64,000 nucleotides of DNA from NCBI RefSeq assembly GCF_036010325.1, contig NZ_CP108549.1, positions 8,494,001 through 8,558,000 of the forward strand, in the 5' to 3' direction. This document shows, piece after piece, positions 32,372 to 40,309 of this stretch. Position 1 is the stretch's first letter. Each line of letters opens with the position of its first letter. Both the position numbers and the translations under genes were made by a program. Origin of the DNA: Streptomyces sp. NBC_01210 (GTDB lineage: Bacteria > Actinomycetota > Actinomycetes > Streptomycetales > Streptomycetaceae). Below the pieces are notes generated by a model, which ran no database searches, had not been told where the DNA came from, and was given only the letters and a program-made list of their open reading frames with translations.

Positions 32372-33595
32372 TCAGTAATCGATGTCCTTGCCGATGTACA
32401 ACTCGGCGAAAGCGGCCGCGGCGGCGGGCGAGCCGAGGATCCGTCGCAGCCGGGCAGCCGCGGAGCCCGCCCGGAAGGGGTCGCCGGACGAGGCTCCGTG
32501 CAGCAGGTCGGAGAGCCACTGCGAGAACTCCTGGTACTGCCACACGCGCCGCAGACAGGCCGCCGAGTAGTCGCTCAGACCGCTGTCGTCGCCCTTGCCG
32601 CAGTACGCGACGAGCGCGTCGCCGAGCAGCAGCGCATCGTGCAGCGCGAGGTTCATGCCTTTCGCGGCGATCGGTGCCGCGAGGTGGGCCGAGTCGCCGG
32701 CCAGATACAGCCGTCCGTATGCCATCGGCTCCACGACGTAGTTGTGCATGTCCAGCACCCGCTTCTCGATCAGCCGGCCCTCGGCGAGAGGCCGGGCCCC
32801 ATCCGCCGACAGCCGGTCGCGGAGCTCGGACCACACCCGCTCGTGCGGCCAGTTCTCCGGGTCGTCGCCGGGCGGGCACTCGAGGTAGTAGCGGGTGACC
32901 TGGGGGCTGCGAGCCATATGGGCGGCGAAGCCGCGCGGATGGATGCCGAAGACGACACAGTCGGAGGACGGCGGCGCCTCCGCGAGGAGAGCCAGCCAGC
33001 CGACACCGTGGTCATGCCGGGCGACGGTGGTGTGTTCCGGCGGCAAGCAGGCGCGCGTCACGCCGCGTGCGCCGTCGCAGCCCGCGATGACATCGCAGTC
33101 GATGCGCCGGCGCTCGCCCGTCTCCGGGTCCGTATAGGACACCGACGGCAGATCTGTGTCGATGGCGTGCAGTTCCACATCGCGTACGCCGAAGCGGGCG
33201 TCGCCGCCCCCGTCGTCCGCGTACTCGCGCACCAGATCTGTCACCAACAGTGGTTGTGGGTAGACGAAATGATGGTGCCCGGACAGCTTGCCGTACCGGA
33301 ACCGGTGGCGCTCACCCGCGAAACGGAATTCGCACTCGCTGTAGGTCTGTGCGTGTTCCAGCAGCCGGTTGGCCAGCCCGCGCTGTTCAAGGGCGCGTAC
33401 CGCCTACTCCTCGATGAAGCCCGCGCGGGGCCGCTGTTCGATGAACTCTCTGCTCTCCGTTTCCAGCAGTACGCAGTCGACGGAGGCGGCTCGCAGGATG
33501 TTGGCGACTGTGAGACCGGCGGGTCCTGCGCCCACGATGACGACGCGGGCGCGCTGTACCGACGCAGAAGAGGAAGGGGAGGAGGCGGCAGTCAT
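32372..33595 (-). pseudogene. 4-Hydroxybenzoate 3-monooxygenase-like gene broken by one amber codon
   Basis: Read through, the frame would give about 407 residues of a FAD aromatic hydroxylase of the PobA type: VVIVGAGPAGLTVANILRAA near the start, QRPRAGFIEE, later RRRIDCDVIAGCDGARGVTR and YLAGDSAHLAAPIAAKGMNL. A single TAG at 33404-33406 interrupts after FIEE, exactly where PobA-type proteins have Trp (TGG to TAG needs one change). Reading resumes in the same frame with AVRALEQRGLANRLLEHA. Everything else is intact, so the loss is recent, an assembly error, or the codon is read through. The ATG at 33595 lacks a strong ribosome site. Confidence 0.85.
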
Positions 33596-33605
33596 CCGAG
33601 CAATA

Positions 33606-33621
33606 TGACGGTGATCCGTCA
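33606..33621. promoter_or_regulatory. Palindromic operator candidate upstream of the hydroxylase gene
   Basis: A perfect inverted repeat tgacgg-tgat-ccgtca sits 11 bases before the hydroxylase start, overlapping where the promoter or leader should be. PobA-type genes are commonly controlled by an adjacent regulator (PobR, IclR-type or MarR-type). None is encoded next to it here; its gene may have been lost in the neighbouring decay zone. Confidence 0.5.
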
Positions 33622-33895
33622 ACAAGGGTCCGCTCACCGCGCACGAACGGGAGCTATACGTAGCCGGACCGTGATGCTCAAGTTTTGCTCAGATCTAGTG
33701 ACGGCGAGACAGCCCTGTCCCTATTGTCCTGCCCAACGACGAGGACGGAGCAAAGAGCCGAATGACGGGCACTTCGGTGGCCGGGGGCGCCGTCCTTGCT
33801 GCGGGTCGGCCTGGTTTGGATCGGCGGGAATCCGCTGCCCCGGAGAGTGAGCAGCGGGCCCGGCTGCGCGCTGTCTTCGGCCTGGCCTTCGGTAC

Positions 33896-34040
33896 GAGAC
33901 GGGCTTCGCATGATCCGCCGCGAAACGGGTCGTGTTCGTTGCCGACGGGAAGATCGTCGAAGCGGCCTCACCGCACGAGTTCCGCGACAGCCCGCGCAGC
34001 GACCGAGCATGGACCTCCTGCGAAGATCCTGCACCCCTGA
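33896..34040 (+). pseudogene. Remnant of amino-acid ABC transporter ATPase (GluA/GlnQ type)
   Basis: About 48 codons match the extreme C-terminus of polar-amino-acid ABC ATPases. ETGFA, then a stop (TGA at 33911) where the H-E-M-G-F-A-R region belongs, then RVVFVADGKIVEAASPHEFR DSPRSDRA in one frame, then a shifted frame giving AKILHP and the original stop at 34038-34040. The rest of the gene is missing. It lies 77 bases before an intact glutamate-type binding protein gene, the normal gluA-gluB order. Confidence 0.8.
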
Positions 34041-34117
34041 CGCGTGACTCCGTGCGGCGACGCCCCTGTCTCCAACCGCCGAATCTGCCGAACCTGTTGA
34101 TATAAGGATGTTTCACC

Positions 34118-35041
34118 ATGAAGCCCTGCACGTCCGCCACAGCCGCGGCGATCGCTGTGCTTGCGGTCGCCCTCACTGCAACCGCCTGTGATGGCCAGTC
34201 CGGCGATGCCGCTGACAAGCCCAGCGCCAGCTCGGGCGGCTGGGACAAGCCGAGGCTGCCCACGTACGAGGTCGCCAAGGACGTCAAGATCGACTCCCCG
34301 ATCCTGCGGAAGGCCCAGAGGGCCGGCAAGCTCGTCATCGGTGCCAAGAACGACCAGCCGTATCTCGGCTTCCAGGACGCGAACGGCAAGCGGTCCGGCT
34401 TCGACATCGAGATCGCGAAGATGGTCGCCGCCGACCTCGGATTCTCCCCTGAAATGATCGAGTTCAAAACGGTCGACACCAAGAACCGTGAAGCCGCCAT
34501 CTCCAACGGCGAGGTCGACCTGTACATCGGCACGTACACGATCAACGACGAGCGCAAGAAGCGAGTGGGATTCGCCGGCCCGTACTACACGGCGGGCGCC
34601 GACCTTCTGGTCCGCAAGGACGACAGGACGATCAGTGGGCCGTTTTCTCTGCAGGGCAAGACGGTCTGCTCGGTCAAGGGCTCTACCGCGCTCCGGGAGA
34701 TCAAGAAGCCCGACTACAACACCAAGACCGTCGAGACGTCCAAGTACAACGAGTGCGTCGAGAAACTGATCGGCAAAGAGGTCGATGCCGTCACCACGGA
34801 CGACGCCATCCTCATGGGCTACGCCGCCCAGCGTCCGGACAAGCTGAGGGTCGTCGGCAGCCCGTTCACCGAGGAGCCCTACGGCGTCGGCATGAACAAG
34901 GATGACAAGGCGCTGCGCGAAGCGGTTTCGGACGCCATCGAGGCGCACGACAGCAATGGCGATCACAAGAACGCCTACGACGCGACGCTTGGTCTGTCCG
35001 GCTCCGAATACGGTGGGGCGTCGACGGTCGAGCGCTACTGA
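34118..35041 (+). CDS. gluB: Glutamate-type ABC transporter substrate-binding lipoprotein (orphan)
   Basis: A 307-residue periplasmic-binding-protein homologue. The signal peptide ends in the lipobox LTATAC (Cys24 lipidated). The mature part has GKLVIGAKNDQPYLGFQDAN, GKRSGFDIEIAKMVAADLGF, NREAAISNGEVDLYIGTYTI, GKTVCSVKGSTAL, DAVTTDDAILMGYAAQ and a C-terminal YDATLGLSGSEYGGASTVER, which match actinobacterial GluB. It would bind glutamate or a similar amino acid outside the membrane. No permease (gluC/gluD) follows, and the ATPase upstream is a remnant, so it cannot form a transporter from this locus alone. AAGGATG is the ribosome site. Confidence 0.88.
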   Translation: MKPCTSATAAAIAVLAVALTATACDGQSGDAADKPSASSGGWDKPRLPTYEVAKDVKIDSPILRKAQRAGKLVIGAKNDQPYLGFQDANGKRSGFDIEIAKMVAADLGFSPEMIEFKTVDTKNREAAISNGEVDLYIGTYTINDERKKRVGFAGPYYTAGADLLVRKDDRTISGPFSLQGKTVCSVKGSTALREIKKPDYNTKTVETSKYNECVEKLIGKEVDAVTTDDAILMGYAAQRPDKLRVVGSPFTEEPYGVGMNKDDKALREAVSDAIEAHDSNGDHKNAYDATLGLSGSEYGGASTVERY

Positions 35042-35100
35042 CGCCGCCGACGGTGCCCATCGGCACCTCGACGGCACGGCACGGCAACGGTCGGCGGCGT
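35041..35100 (+). terminator. Probable terminator after the binding-protein gene
   Basis: Eleven-base arms acgccgccgac (35041-35051) and gtcggcggcgt (35090-35100) enclose a region with a second hairpin (ggtgcc-catc-ggcacc, near 35052-35067). It begins at the stop codon of the gene, as many Streptomyces GC-rich terminators do; no U-run. Confidence 0.6.
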
Positions 35101-35196
35101 GGAGATCATGATCGGGCGCGTAATTCCCGGGAGCGTTCGAGCCCGCAGCCGCCGCACCCTCGGTTCGTGAACTGATGGGTTTCCCCCGGTGTCCGG

Positions 35197-35605
35197 GTGC
35201 TCATCGTCAATGGCGACGACTTCGGGAGGTACCACGCGATTGGTCTGCGATACGACCCACTACCGGTGGGGACCGCTGACGGCGAAGGAGAGAGTCTCCT
35301 CGCTGCTCGACAAGACGGGACGGGCGAACTGTTCACGCCCGCACGGGTTCCCGAGCTCCTCGCCCGGGCTCGTCCCGACGAGATTGAGCTCGAGTTCCGT
35401 GCAGGTGGAGTACCGCACCCTCAATGTCCGGCACTGGGACCTCATCGTCGAGGCCTGGGCCGCGAACGACGACCAAGCTCTGGACGACGCCTGGATCGAC
35501 CAGATCGTCGACCTCGGCTCGCAATGGGGCCAGTACCACCGGGCATCGGCCTGCCCGCGGCTCGCCGCAACCGATTTCCCCCTGCCTGACAGCGTGATCG
35601 AATGA
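35197..35605 (+). pseudogene. Decayed ChbG/YdjC-type carbohydrate deacetylase, with an unidentified tail
   Basis: Pieces of a YdjC/ChbG deacetylase appear in two frames: VLIVNGDDFGRYHAI (metal-site start), then in a second frame CDTTHYRWGPLTAKERVSSL, then back in the first frame TGELFTPARVPELLARARPD EIELEFRAG. Between the first two about 40-60 residues, including the first His ligands, are deleted. From about 35400 a further open stretch (YRTLNVRHWDLIVEAWAAND, DDAWIDQIVDLGSQWGQYHR) has good codon usage but no family I recognise. It may belong to a different gene fused by deletion. The whole has no plausible intact product. Confidence 0.7.
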
Positions 35606-35708
35606 CATGGGTCTCCTGGTCGGGTCCCAGTGACGAGCCGGTTCACCGGTAGTCCATCGGCGCAGTCATCGAGCAGGAGCACGTGTGAGGGCCGCCGATG
35701 CCTGTGGC

Positions 35709-36200
35709 TCAAGCCGGGCCTCGCTGATTCGCAGTGCTGAGCGGGTGCCCATCGGTCGGGCCGGCTTTGTGGTCCAACAGGTTCGTGTGCCGGTTCCGCC
35801 ACCACGGCACAAGCTGGACGAGGCCGAACGCCACCTCCACGCTGAAGAACAGCCACAGCAGCTGCGGGGCGCCGTGGGCGAGCGCGTACGCCTGCCATGC
35901 CGCGAACAGCGTGCGCGCGATGCCGTCGAGCAGTCCGTGCACCGGCAGCGGCCTGACGATACGCAGGACGGCCCAGACGACCACGACCGAACCCATCAGA
36001 TTCGCGTACAGGGTCTGCATCGGGTCGAGTTCGGGCAGGACACCCAGCCCCAGTGTGTTGCCCAACGATGACAGCGCGTCGTGCACCAGCGCATACGTCC
36101 ACGGCGTCGCGAATCCCGCCGTGACGACGAGGTCGTACCAGGCGCTCGCGCGTACGACGCGAAGATAGGTGGGGCGTGCGGGGGCGAAGTGGCGGATCAC
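35709..36200 (-). CDS. Membrane protein, probable MerR-regulated gene
   Basis: A 163-residue protein with about four membrane segments (ASAWYDLVVTAGFATPW, TLYANLMGSVVVVWAVLRIV, GIARTLFAAWQAYALAHGAP, QLLWLFFSVEVAFGLVQLVP WW). Family unknown to me. The GTG at 36200 has AGGAG seven bases upstream; a longer frame extends over the promoter and is rejected. It is divergent from a merR gene, and the shared 90-base region carries a promoter of the MerR-activated type pointing at this gene, so it is the probable target. Confidence 0.75.
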   Translation of the reverse strand: MIRHFAPARPTYLRVVRASAWYDLVVTAGFATPWTYALVHDALSSLGNTLGLGVLPELDPMQTLYANLMGSVVVVWAVLRIVRPLPVHGLLDGIARTLFAAWQAYALAHGAPQLLWLFFSVEVAFGLVQLVPWWRNRHTNLLDHKAGPTDGHPLSTANQRGPA

Positions 36201-36237
36201 AATGAGGCTCCTGGTGGTCTCACGACAGCGACGCCTC

Positions 36238-36269
36238 ACGGTAAACAGTGGAGTACGCTCCAAGGTCAA
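36238..36269 (-). promoter_or_regulatory. MerR-type promoter/operator with 20-bp spacer
   Basis: On the minus strand -35 TTGACC (36269-36264), a spacer of 20 bases and -10 TACCGT (36243-36238). Within the spacer is a perfect dyad tggag-cgta-ctcca (36249-36262). An over-long spacer with a centred dyad is the hallmark of promoters that MerR-family proteins untwist to activate. Transcription would start about 30 bases before the membrane protein start at 36200. Confidence 0.75.
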
Positions 36270-36291
36270 GTCCATCATCCGACGGAGGGTC

Positions 36292-36657
36292 ATGCGTATC
36301 GGAGAGTTGGCCGCGCAGGCGGGCATGACCAGGGACACCATCCGGTTCTACGAGAAGGTCGGCCTCGTCACAGGCCGGCGGCTGGCCAACGGTTACCGTG
36401 ACTTCCCGCCCGAGGCAGTGGCCTGGCTGGAGTATGTCCGGACTGCGCAGACGCTCGGATTCTCTCTGGCGGAGATCGCGCGGCACGGCGAGGAACTGAG
36501 CGAGGCGCCGGACGCCGCGGAAGCGTTGTCCGCGCTGTTCGAGGAGAAGATCCAGGTCATCGACGCACGCATGGCCGAACTCACGACCCTGCGGGCCGAA
36601 CTCGCCACGCGCGTCGGCACTGGATGCCCATTGCGGGCGGCCGGCCAACCCGGCTGA
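36292..36657 (+). CDS. MerR-family transcriptional regulator
   Basis: A 121-residue MerR-family regulator. The winged helix is MRIGELAAQAGMTRDTIRFY EKVGLVTGRRLANGYRDFP, followed by a helical dimerisation region (TLGFSLAEIARHGEELSEA, EEKIQVIDARMAELTTLRAE) and a C-terminal TGCPLRAAGQPG. The single Cys near the end resembles the end of the CueR/ZntR class but lacks the full CxnC metal loop, so metal or redox sensing is not certain. It most likely controls the divergent membrane protein through the dyad promoter. Confidence 0.88.
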   Translation: MRIGELAAQAGMTRDTIRFYEKVGLVTGRRLANGYRDFPPEAVAWLEYVRTAQTLGFSLAEIARHGEELSEAPDAAEALSALFEEKIQVIDARMAELTTLRAELATRVGTGCPLRAAGQPG

Positions 36658-36854
36658 CTACGAGGTTGAGAGCGTCGCGGCCCTGACCGGTAACTGACCT
36701 CTGACCCGGTCATAACTGAACAGGTCCCGTGTCAGTGGCGGCCGGTACGTTGACGGAACCGGCCGCTGCACGTCGCTTAGCCGTCCACGCAGGGTGAGGC
36801 GACCGAGGACAAAGGGCGATCGCCTACCGCCAGGCGCTGGAGTTGACCGGGAAC

Positions 36855-37004
36855 GACGCCGACGGGACCAGTGCGCTGGGAGGCCCGTACGGCCTCGGTG
36901 CCCACTCCTTGTATCCGCCAGCCGCCGCCCGCGGGGATGCATCCGAGCTTCTTGATGTCGACATGGGCCATGTCGCCGGGGCGCTCGTGCTCGTACCGAA
37001 TGAC
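36855..37004 (-). mobile_element. IS481-family transposase scrap
   Basis: A minus-strand stretch of about 50 codons reads VIRYEHERPGDMAHVDIKKL G, then PAGGGWRIQGVGTEAVRASQ. This is the region around the first catalytic Asp (HVD-KKLG) of IS481-type transposases. Sequence on either side does not continue the family, so only an internal fragment remains. No terminal inverted repeats are visible. It shows that an insertion sequence once inserted here or was carried in. Confidence 0.75.
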
Positions 37005-37093
37005 CTACGCCCGTGACGCTGCCGGTTGTCGCCACTCGGGACACCGAGCGGGGCAGATCCATCCCCAGGTGCGGGGATGCGTAATGTTCTCCT

Positions 37094-37600
37094 ATGGCCG
37101 ATCTTCAACTTCTTCGCCTCGACCACGCCCCGGCCCTGCTCGCGTTCGAGCAGGAGAATCGGGCCTACTTCTCCGCCTCGATTCCGGACCGTGGCGACGA
37201 CTACTTCACCCATTTCGACGCACGGCACAGCGACTTGCTCGCCGAGCAGGCCGCTGGGCTGCACTTCTTCCACGTACTGGTGGGCAGCGGTGGCGAGGTG
37301 CTGGGGCGGGTCAACCTGATCGATGTGGAGGGCGGTTCTGCCGAGCTCGGGTACCGGATCGCCGAGAAGGCCGCCCGTCAAGGCCTGGCTACGACCGCCG
37401 TCCGTCAGATATGCGCCCTTGCCGCCGCGAAGTACGGTCTGACCACGCTGCGGGCCTCGACGACACTCGACAACGCCGGTTCGCGAGCCGTGCTGGACCG
37501 CACAGGATTCGAACCCACTGGAGAGGTCCTGCTGGGCGGACGCGCAGGACTTTCCTACGCACGGAACCTGAGTGAAGTCCGTGAAGGTGCCGCCCCGTAA
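37094..37600 (+). CDS. GNAT-family N-acetyltransferase (RimJ/RimL-like)
   Basis: A 168-residue acetyltransferase of the ribosomal-protein-alanine class: LQLLRLDHAPALLAFEQENR, LGRVNLIDVEGGSAELGYRI, the acetyl-CoA loop around AEKAARQGLATTAVRQICAL (RQGLAT), then LRASTTLDNAGSRAVLDRTG F. All GNAT core elements are visible. It probably acetylates an amino group on a protein or small molecule. It is preceded by the IS481 scrap and followed by a regulator remnant. Confidence 0.85.
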   Translation: MADLQLLRLDHAPALLAFEQENRAYFSASIPDRGDDYFTHFDARHSDLLAEQAAGLHFFHVLVGSGGEVLGRVNLIDVEGGSAELGYRIAEKAARQGLATTAVRQICALAAAKYGLTTLRASTTLDNAGSRAVLDRTGFEPTGEVLLGGRAGLSYARNLSEVREGAAP

Positions 37601-37677
37601 CCGAGTCAAGGTCTTCGAGGGCCGGTGCGGTACCGCAGTTCCACGTGCGGCGGCCGTTCCGGATCCCCAGCGGGCGG

Positions 37678-38040
37678 TCACAGGCCTTGCGCGTGCTCGG
37701 GCTCGTCAGTGGCCGATGCCCGGGGACTGTCGGTCCATCCGGCGAGGAAGCGGAGCGCGTCGTGAGACGGGGTGCCACGGGGTGCGGTGTAGGTGACCAG
37801 AGTCTGGTCGGGTGCGGCATTGAGAGCCATGGCCTGCCAGTCCAGTTCGAGGGGTCCGACGCGCGGGTGACCGGAAACGCTTGCGTCCAGCGCTCGCGGA
37901 ACGGGCGCCGTGACTTGCCCCACGAGCGGCGGAAGCCGTCGTCCTGGCAGGTGAGTTCGCCGACCAGGTCGGCCCTGGCGACGGTCGCCGGGCGTGTGGC
38001 CGGCATCCATGCGCAGCCCGTCAATCCGCGAGGGCCGCGG
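37678..38040 (-). pseudogene. Remnant of XRE regulator with MmyB-like ligand-binding domain
   Basis: The C-terminal part of an MmyB-like regulator in broken frames. MPATRPATVARADLVGELTC QDDGFRRSWG in one frame, RRPFRERW in another, and HPRVGPLELDWQAMALNAAP DQTLVTYTAPRG, ending HDALRFLAGW, in a third. These follow one another along the minus strand as in intact proteins, where they are continuous. The helix-turn-helix half is missing. At least two frameshifts are needed. Confidence 0.75.
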
Positions 38041-38205
38041 GCGGTGACTTCTTTTTCTCGTACTGAGTAGAACAGCCCTGGTTTCCGTATCTCACTGCGC
38101 TGTGCTGTGTCTTGCGCCCGAGCGGGTGAGGGCACGGCACGGTCCGACTCGGCCGAGGGGCATGAAGTCCCCGGTGTGACATGGCAACCAAAGAGGGGCG
38201 AGCCT

Positions 38206-39639
38206 GTGAGGTACGGGCAGAGACACAAGCGGTCCAGATGGATCGGCATGACGGTCGCCGCGGTGGCAGCAATGGCGGTGGGGGGCGGAGCTCTCCTGAT
38301 GACCGACAACAACGCTGAGGCCGCGCGGGGATCCGCGCGCCCACAGTGGGCCGCGGCGGCTGCGATGACCATCAATTGTCCGGACGTCGCGGTCCGTTTG
38401 TCGCAGGTGCCGCAGCAGGCGCGGCCCACCGTGGACAACGAGCTGGCGCAGCTGGACAGTCAGGTCGCGGATGCCTATGGGCAGCTCGCCGCGGCCGGCG
38501 GGAAGGCTGACCAGAAGTGGGTGCGCACGCGAGTGCTGGACCCGCTGTCGTCCCAGCGCCGCCTCACACTGGACCGTATCGCCGCCGAGATCGACCGGGT
38601 GTCGAACCGGCCGGAGCAACTGGACTCGCTGGCGTCCTGCACGGTCAAGCGGGACGAGGTGGCCCCCGCTTCCGCCTCCGCGTCGCCGTCCGTCGCTGCA
38701 GCTGCGAACCCCCCTGCTGCGGGTGCCTCCGCTCCGGCCGTCGGCAGCCCGGCGCAGACCGGTCCCCAAAGGTCGGACTTCGTGGACATTCGCAAGGTAC
38801 GACCCAATGCCGCCAATCCCCGTCTGCAGTCGAACGCCTCCCGCGGTACGTTCCAGTCGCGCTGCGGGCGCAACGAGAACAAGCACTTCAACCCCGACAA
38901 CGTCATCGTCGCTCCGGGTGTGAGCAACGGCGCCCATCACATGCACGACTATGTCGGGAATCTTGAGACCGACGCCTTCGCCACCAATGACGACCTCGCC
39001 GCCGCCGGCACGACGTGCACCAACGGTGACCGCTCCACCCACTACTGGCCGGTCCTGCGACTGCGCAACGGGAAGAACGAGGGCGATGCCAACCTCCCCG
39101 GTGGAGGCAAGGACGGCAACGTCGGACGCATTCTCCAGCCGGCTTCGGTGCAACTCACCTTCCGCGGCAGCCCTGTCAGCAAGGTCACCGCGATGCCCAC
39201 GTTCCTGCGCATCATCACCGGCGATGCCAAGGCGTTCACCAACGGAACAACCAACGCCAACGCCTCCTGGAGCTGCACCGGCTTCGAGAACCGGCAGCTG
39301 AAGGACAAGTACCCGCTGTGCCCGCGGGGCAGCAACGTGGTGCGTACGTTCAAATTCCAGAGCTGCTGGGACGGCAGTAACACCGACAGCGCGAATCACC
39401 GCACGCATGTGGCCTTCGCCGGCGCCAACGGCGCCTGCCCCCAGGGATTCCGGGCCATTCCCCAGCTGGTCCAGCGGATCACGTACAAGATTGCGCCCGG
39501 CTCGTTGTTCGCCGTCGACAGCTTCCCCGAGCAGTTGCACAAGCCGGTGACGGACCACGGTGACTTCATCAACGTGATGTCCGCATCGCTGATGAGGAAG
39601 GCAGTGGGCTGCATCAACAGCGGCCGTAGGTGCGGCTGA
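38206..39639 (+). CDS. Secreted DUF1996 domain protein
   Basis: A 477-residue exported protein. A basic N-terminus and hydrophobic stretch (SRWIGMTVAAVAAMAVGGGA LLM) form a signal peptide or anchor. Residues about 35-150 are helical (RLSQVPQQARPTVDNELAQL), then an Ala/Pro/Ser linker, and from about 205 the DUF1996 domain: SRCGRNENKHFNPDNVIVAP, AHHMHDYVGNLETDAFATND, THYWPVLRLRNGKN, FKFQSCWDGSNTDSANHRTH V. The His-rich HHMHDYVGN motif and paired Cys are conserved. Function unknown; in fungi and actinobacteria such proteins are extracellular. The GTG at 38206 has GAGGGG upstream. Confidence 0.85.
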   Translation: MRYGQRHKRSRWIGMTVAAVAAMAVGGGALLMTDNNAEAARGSARPQWAAAAAMTINCPDVAVRLSQVPQQARPTVDNELAQLDSQVADAYGQLAAAGGKADQKWVRTRVLDPLSSQRRLTLDRIAAEIDRVSNRPEQLDSLASCTVKRDEVAPASASASPSVAAAANPPAAGASAPAVGSPAQTGPQRSDFVDIRKVRPNAANPRLQSNASRGTFQSRCGRNENKHFNPDNVIVAPGVSNGAHHMHDYVGNLETDAFATNDDLAAAGTTCTNGDRSTHYWPVLRLRNGKNEGDANLPGGGKDGNVGRILQPASVQLTFRGSPVSKVTAMPTFLRIITGDAKAFTNGTTNANASWSCTGFENRQLKDKYPLCPRGSNVVRTFKFQSCWDGSNTDSANHRTHVAFAGANGACPQGFRAIPQLVQRITYKIAPGSLFAVDSFPEQLHKPVTDHGDFINVMSASLMRKAVGCINSGRRCG

Positions 39640-39883
39640 CGCCCGGGACCCGGCACGGCGGATGTCACACCGTGCCGGGTCCACCATGGTGCGGGAGTCC
39701 GGCACAGCGCCCCTGAGAACCTGTGCGGGACCGTTGAATGGCAGGGCGTCGTGCGTGGCAGCGGCGATGGAAGCGCTCACTGCTGCCTGGCCGGTTACGA
39801 TGCAAGAAGGCAGGTTGCTGACCTCAGCACGCGGAACAGGTCCCCAAGGACGCCTGCTCAGCCTCACCAGAGAGGCATGTCAC

Positions 39884-40243
39884 ATGGCACACGACCAGAT
39901 TCCAGGCATCGATCCAACAGCGGCTCCGAGCGGCGACGGCTGCGCGGACTGCCAGGCAGGCGACGGACCGGGGTGGTGGTTCCACCTGCGGCGCTGCGCC
40001 GCCTGCGGGCACATTGGATGCTGCGATTCATCCCCCTCGCAACACGGTACGAAGCATGCACACCAGGCGGGGCACCCCTTCCTGACCAGCTTCGAGCCGG
40101 GAGAGAACTGGTTCTGGAACACTGAGACCGATCAGTACTACGAGGGCCCGCAGCTGCTCCCGCCCACCTCGCACCCGGCCTCCCAGCCGACCCCGGGCCC
40201 GCAGGGCAAGGTCCCCGCGGACTGGCAGCAACACCTGCGCTGA
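39884..40243 (+). CDS. UBP-type zinc-finger protein
   Basis: A 119-residue protein with a ZnF-UBP domain at about residues 15-75: CADCQAGDGPGWWFHLRRCA ACGHIGCCDSSPSQHGTKHA HQAGHPFLTSFEPGENWFW. The Cys and His pattern for zinc is complete. In eukaryotes this domain binds the ubiquitin C-terminus; bacterial copies have unknown ligands. A Pro-rich tail follows. It has a longer in-frame extension upstream without family resemblance, so I use the ATG at 39884, though its ribosome site is weak. Confidence 0.82.
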   Translation: MAHDQIPGIDPTAAPSGDGCADCQAGDGPGWWFHLRRCAACGHIGCCDSSPSQHGTKHAHQAGHPFLTSFEPGENWFWNTETDQYYEGPQLLPPTSHPASQPTPGPQGKVPADWQQHLR

Positions 40244-40309
40244 CGTTGCTGTTGAGGGGGCCGGACACTGCCGTGCTTCGAGGACCCCCGAGCGGTCACG
40301 CCCTGGCCT

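Noticed and set aside
32324..33850. A 508-residue plus-strand frame opposite the PobA-like gene
   Set aside because: Its sequence has no known domain, and the minus strand encodes clear FAD-hydroxylase motifs over the same interval.
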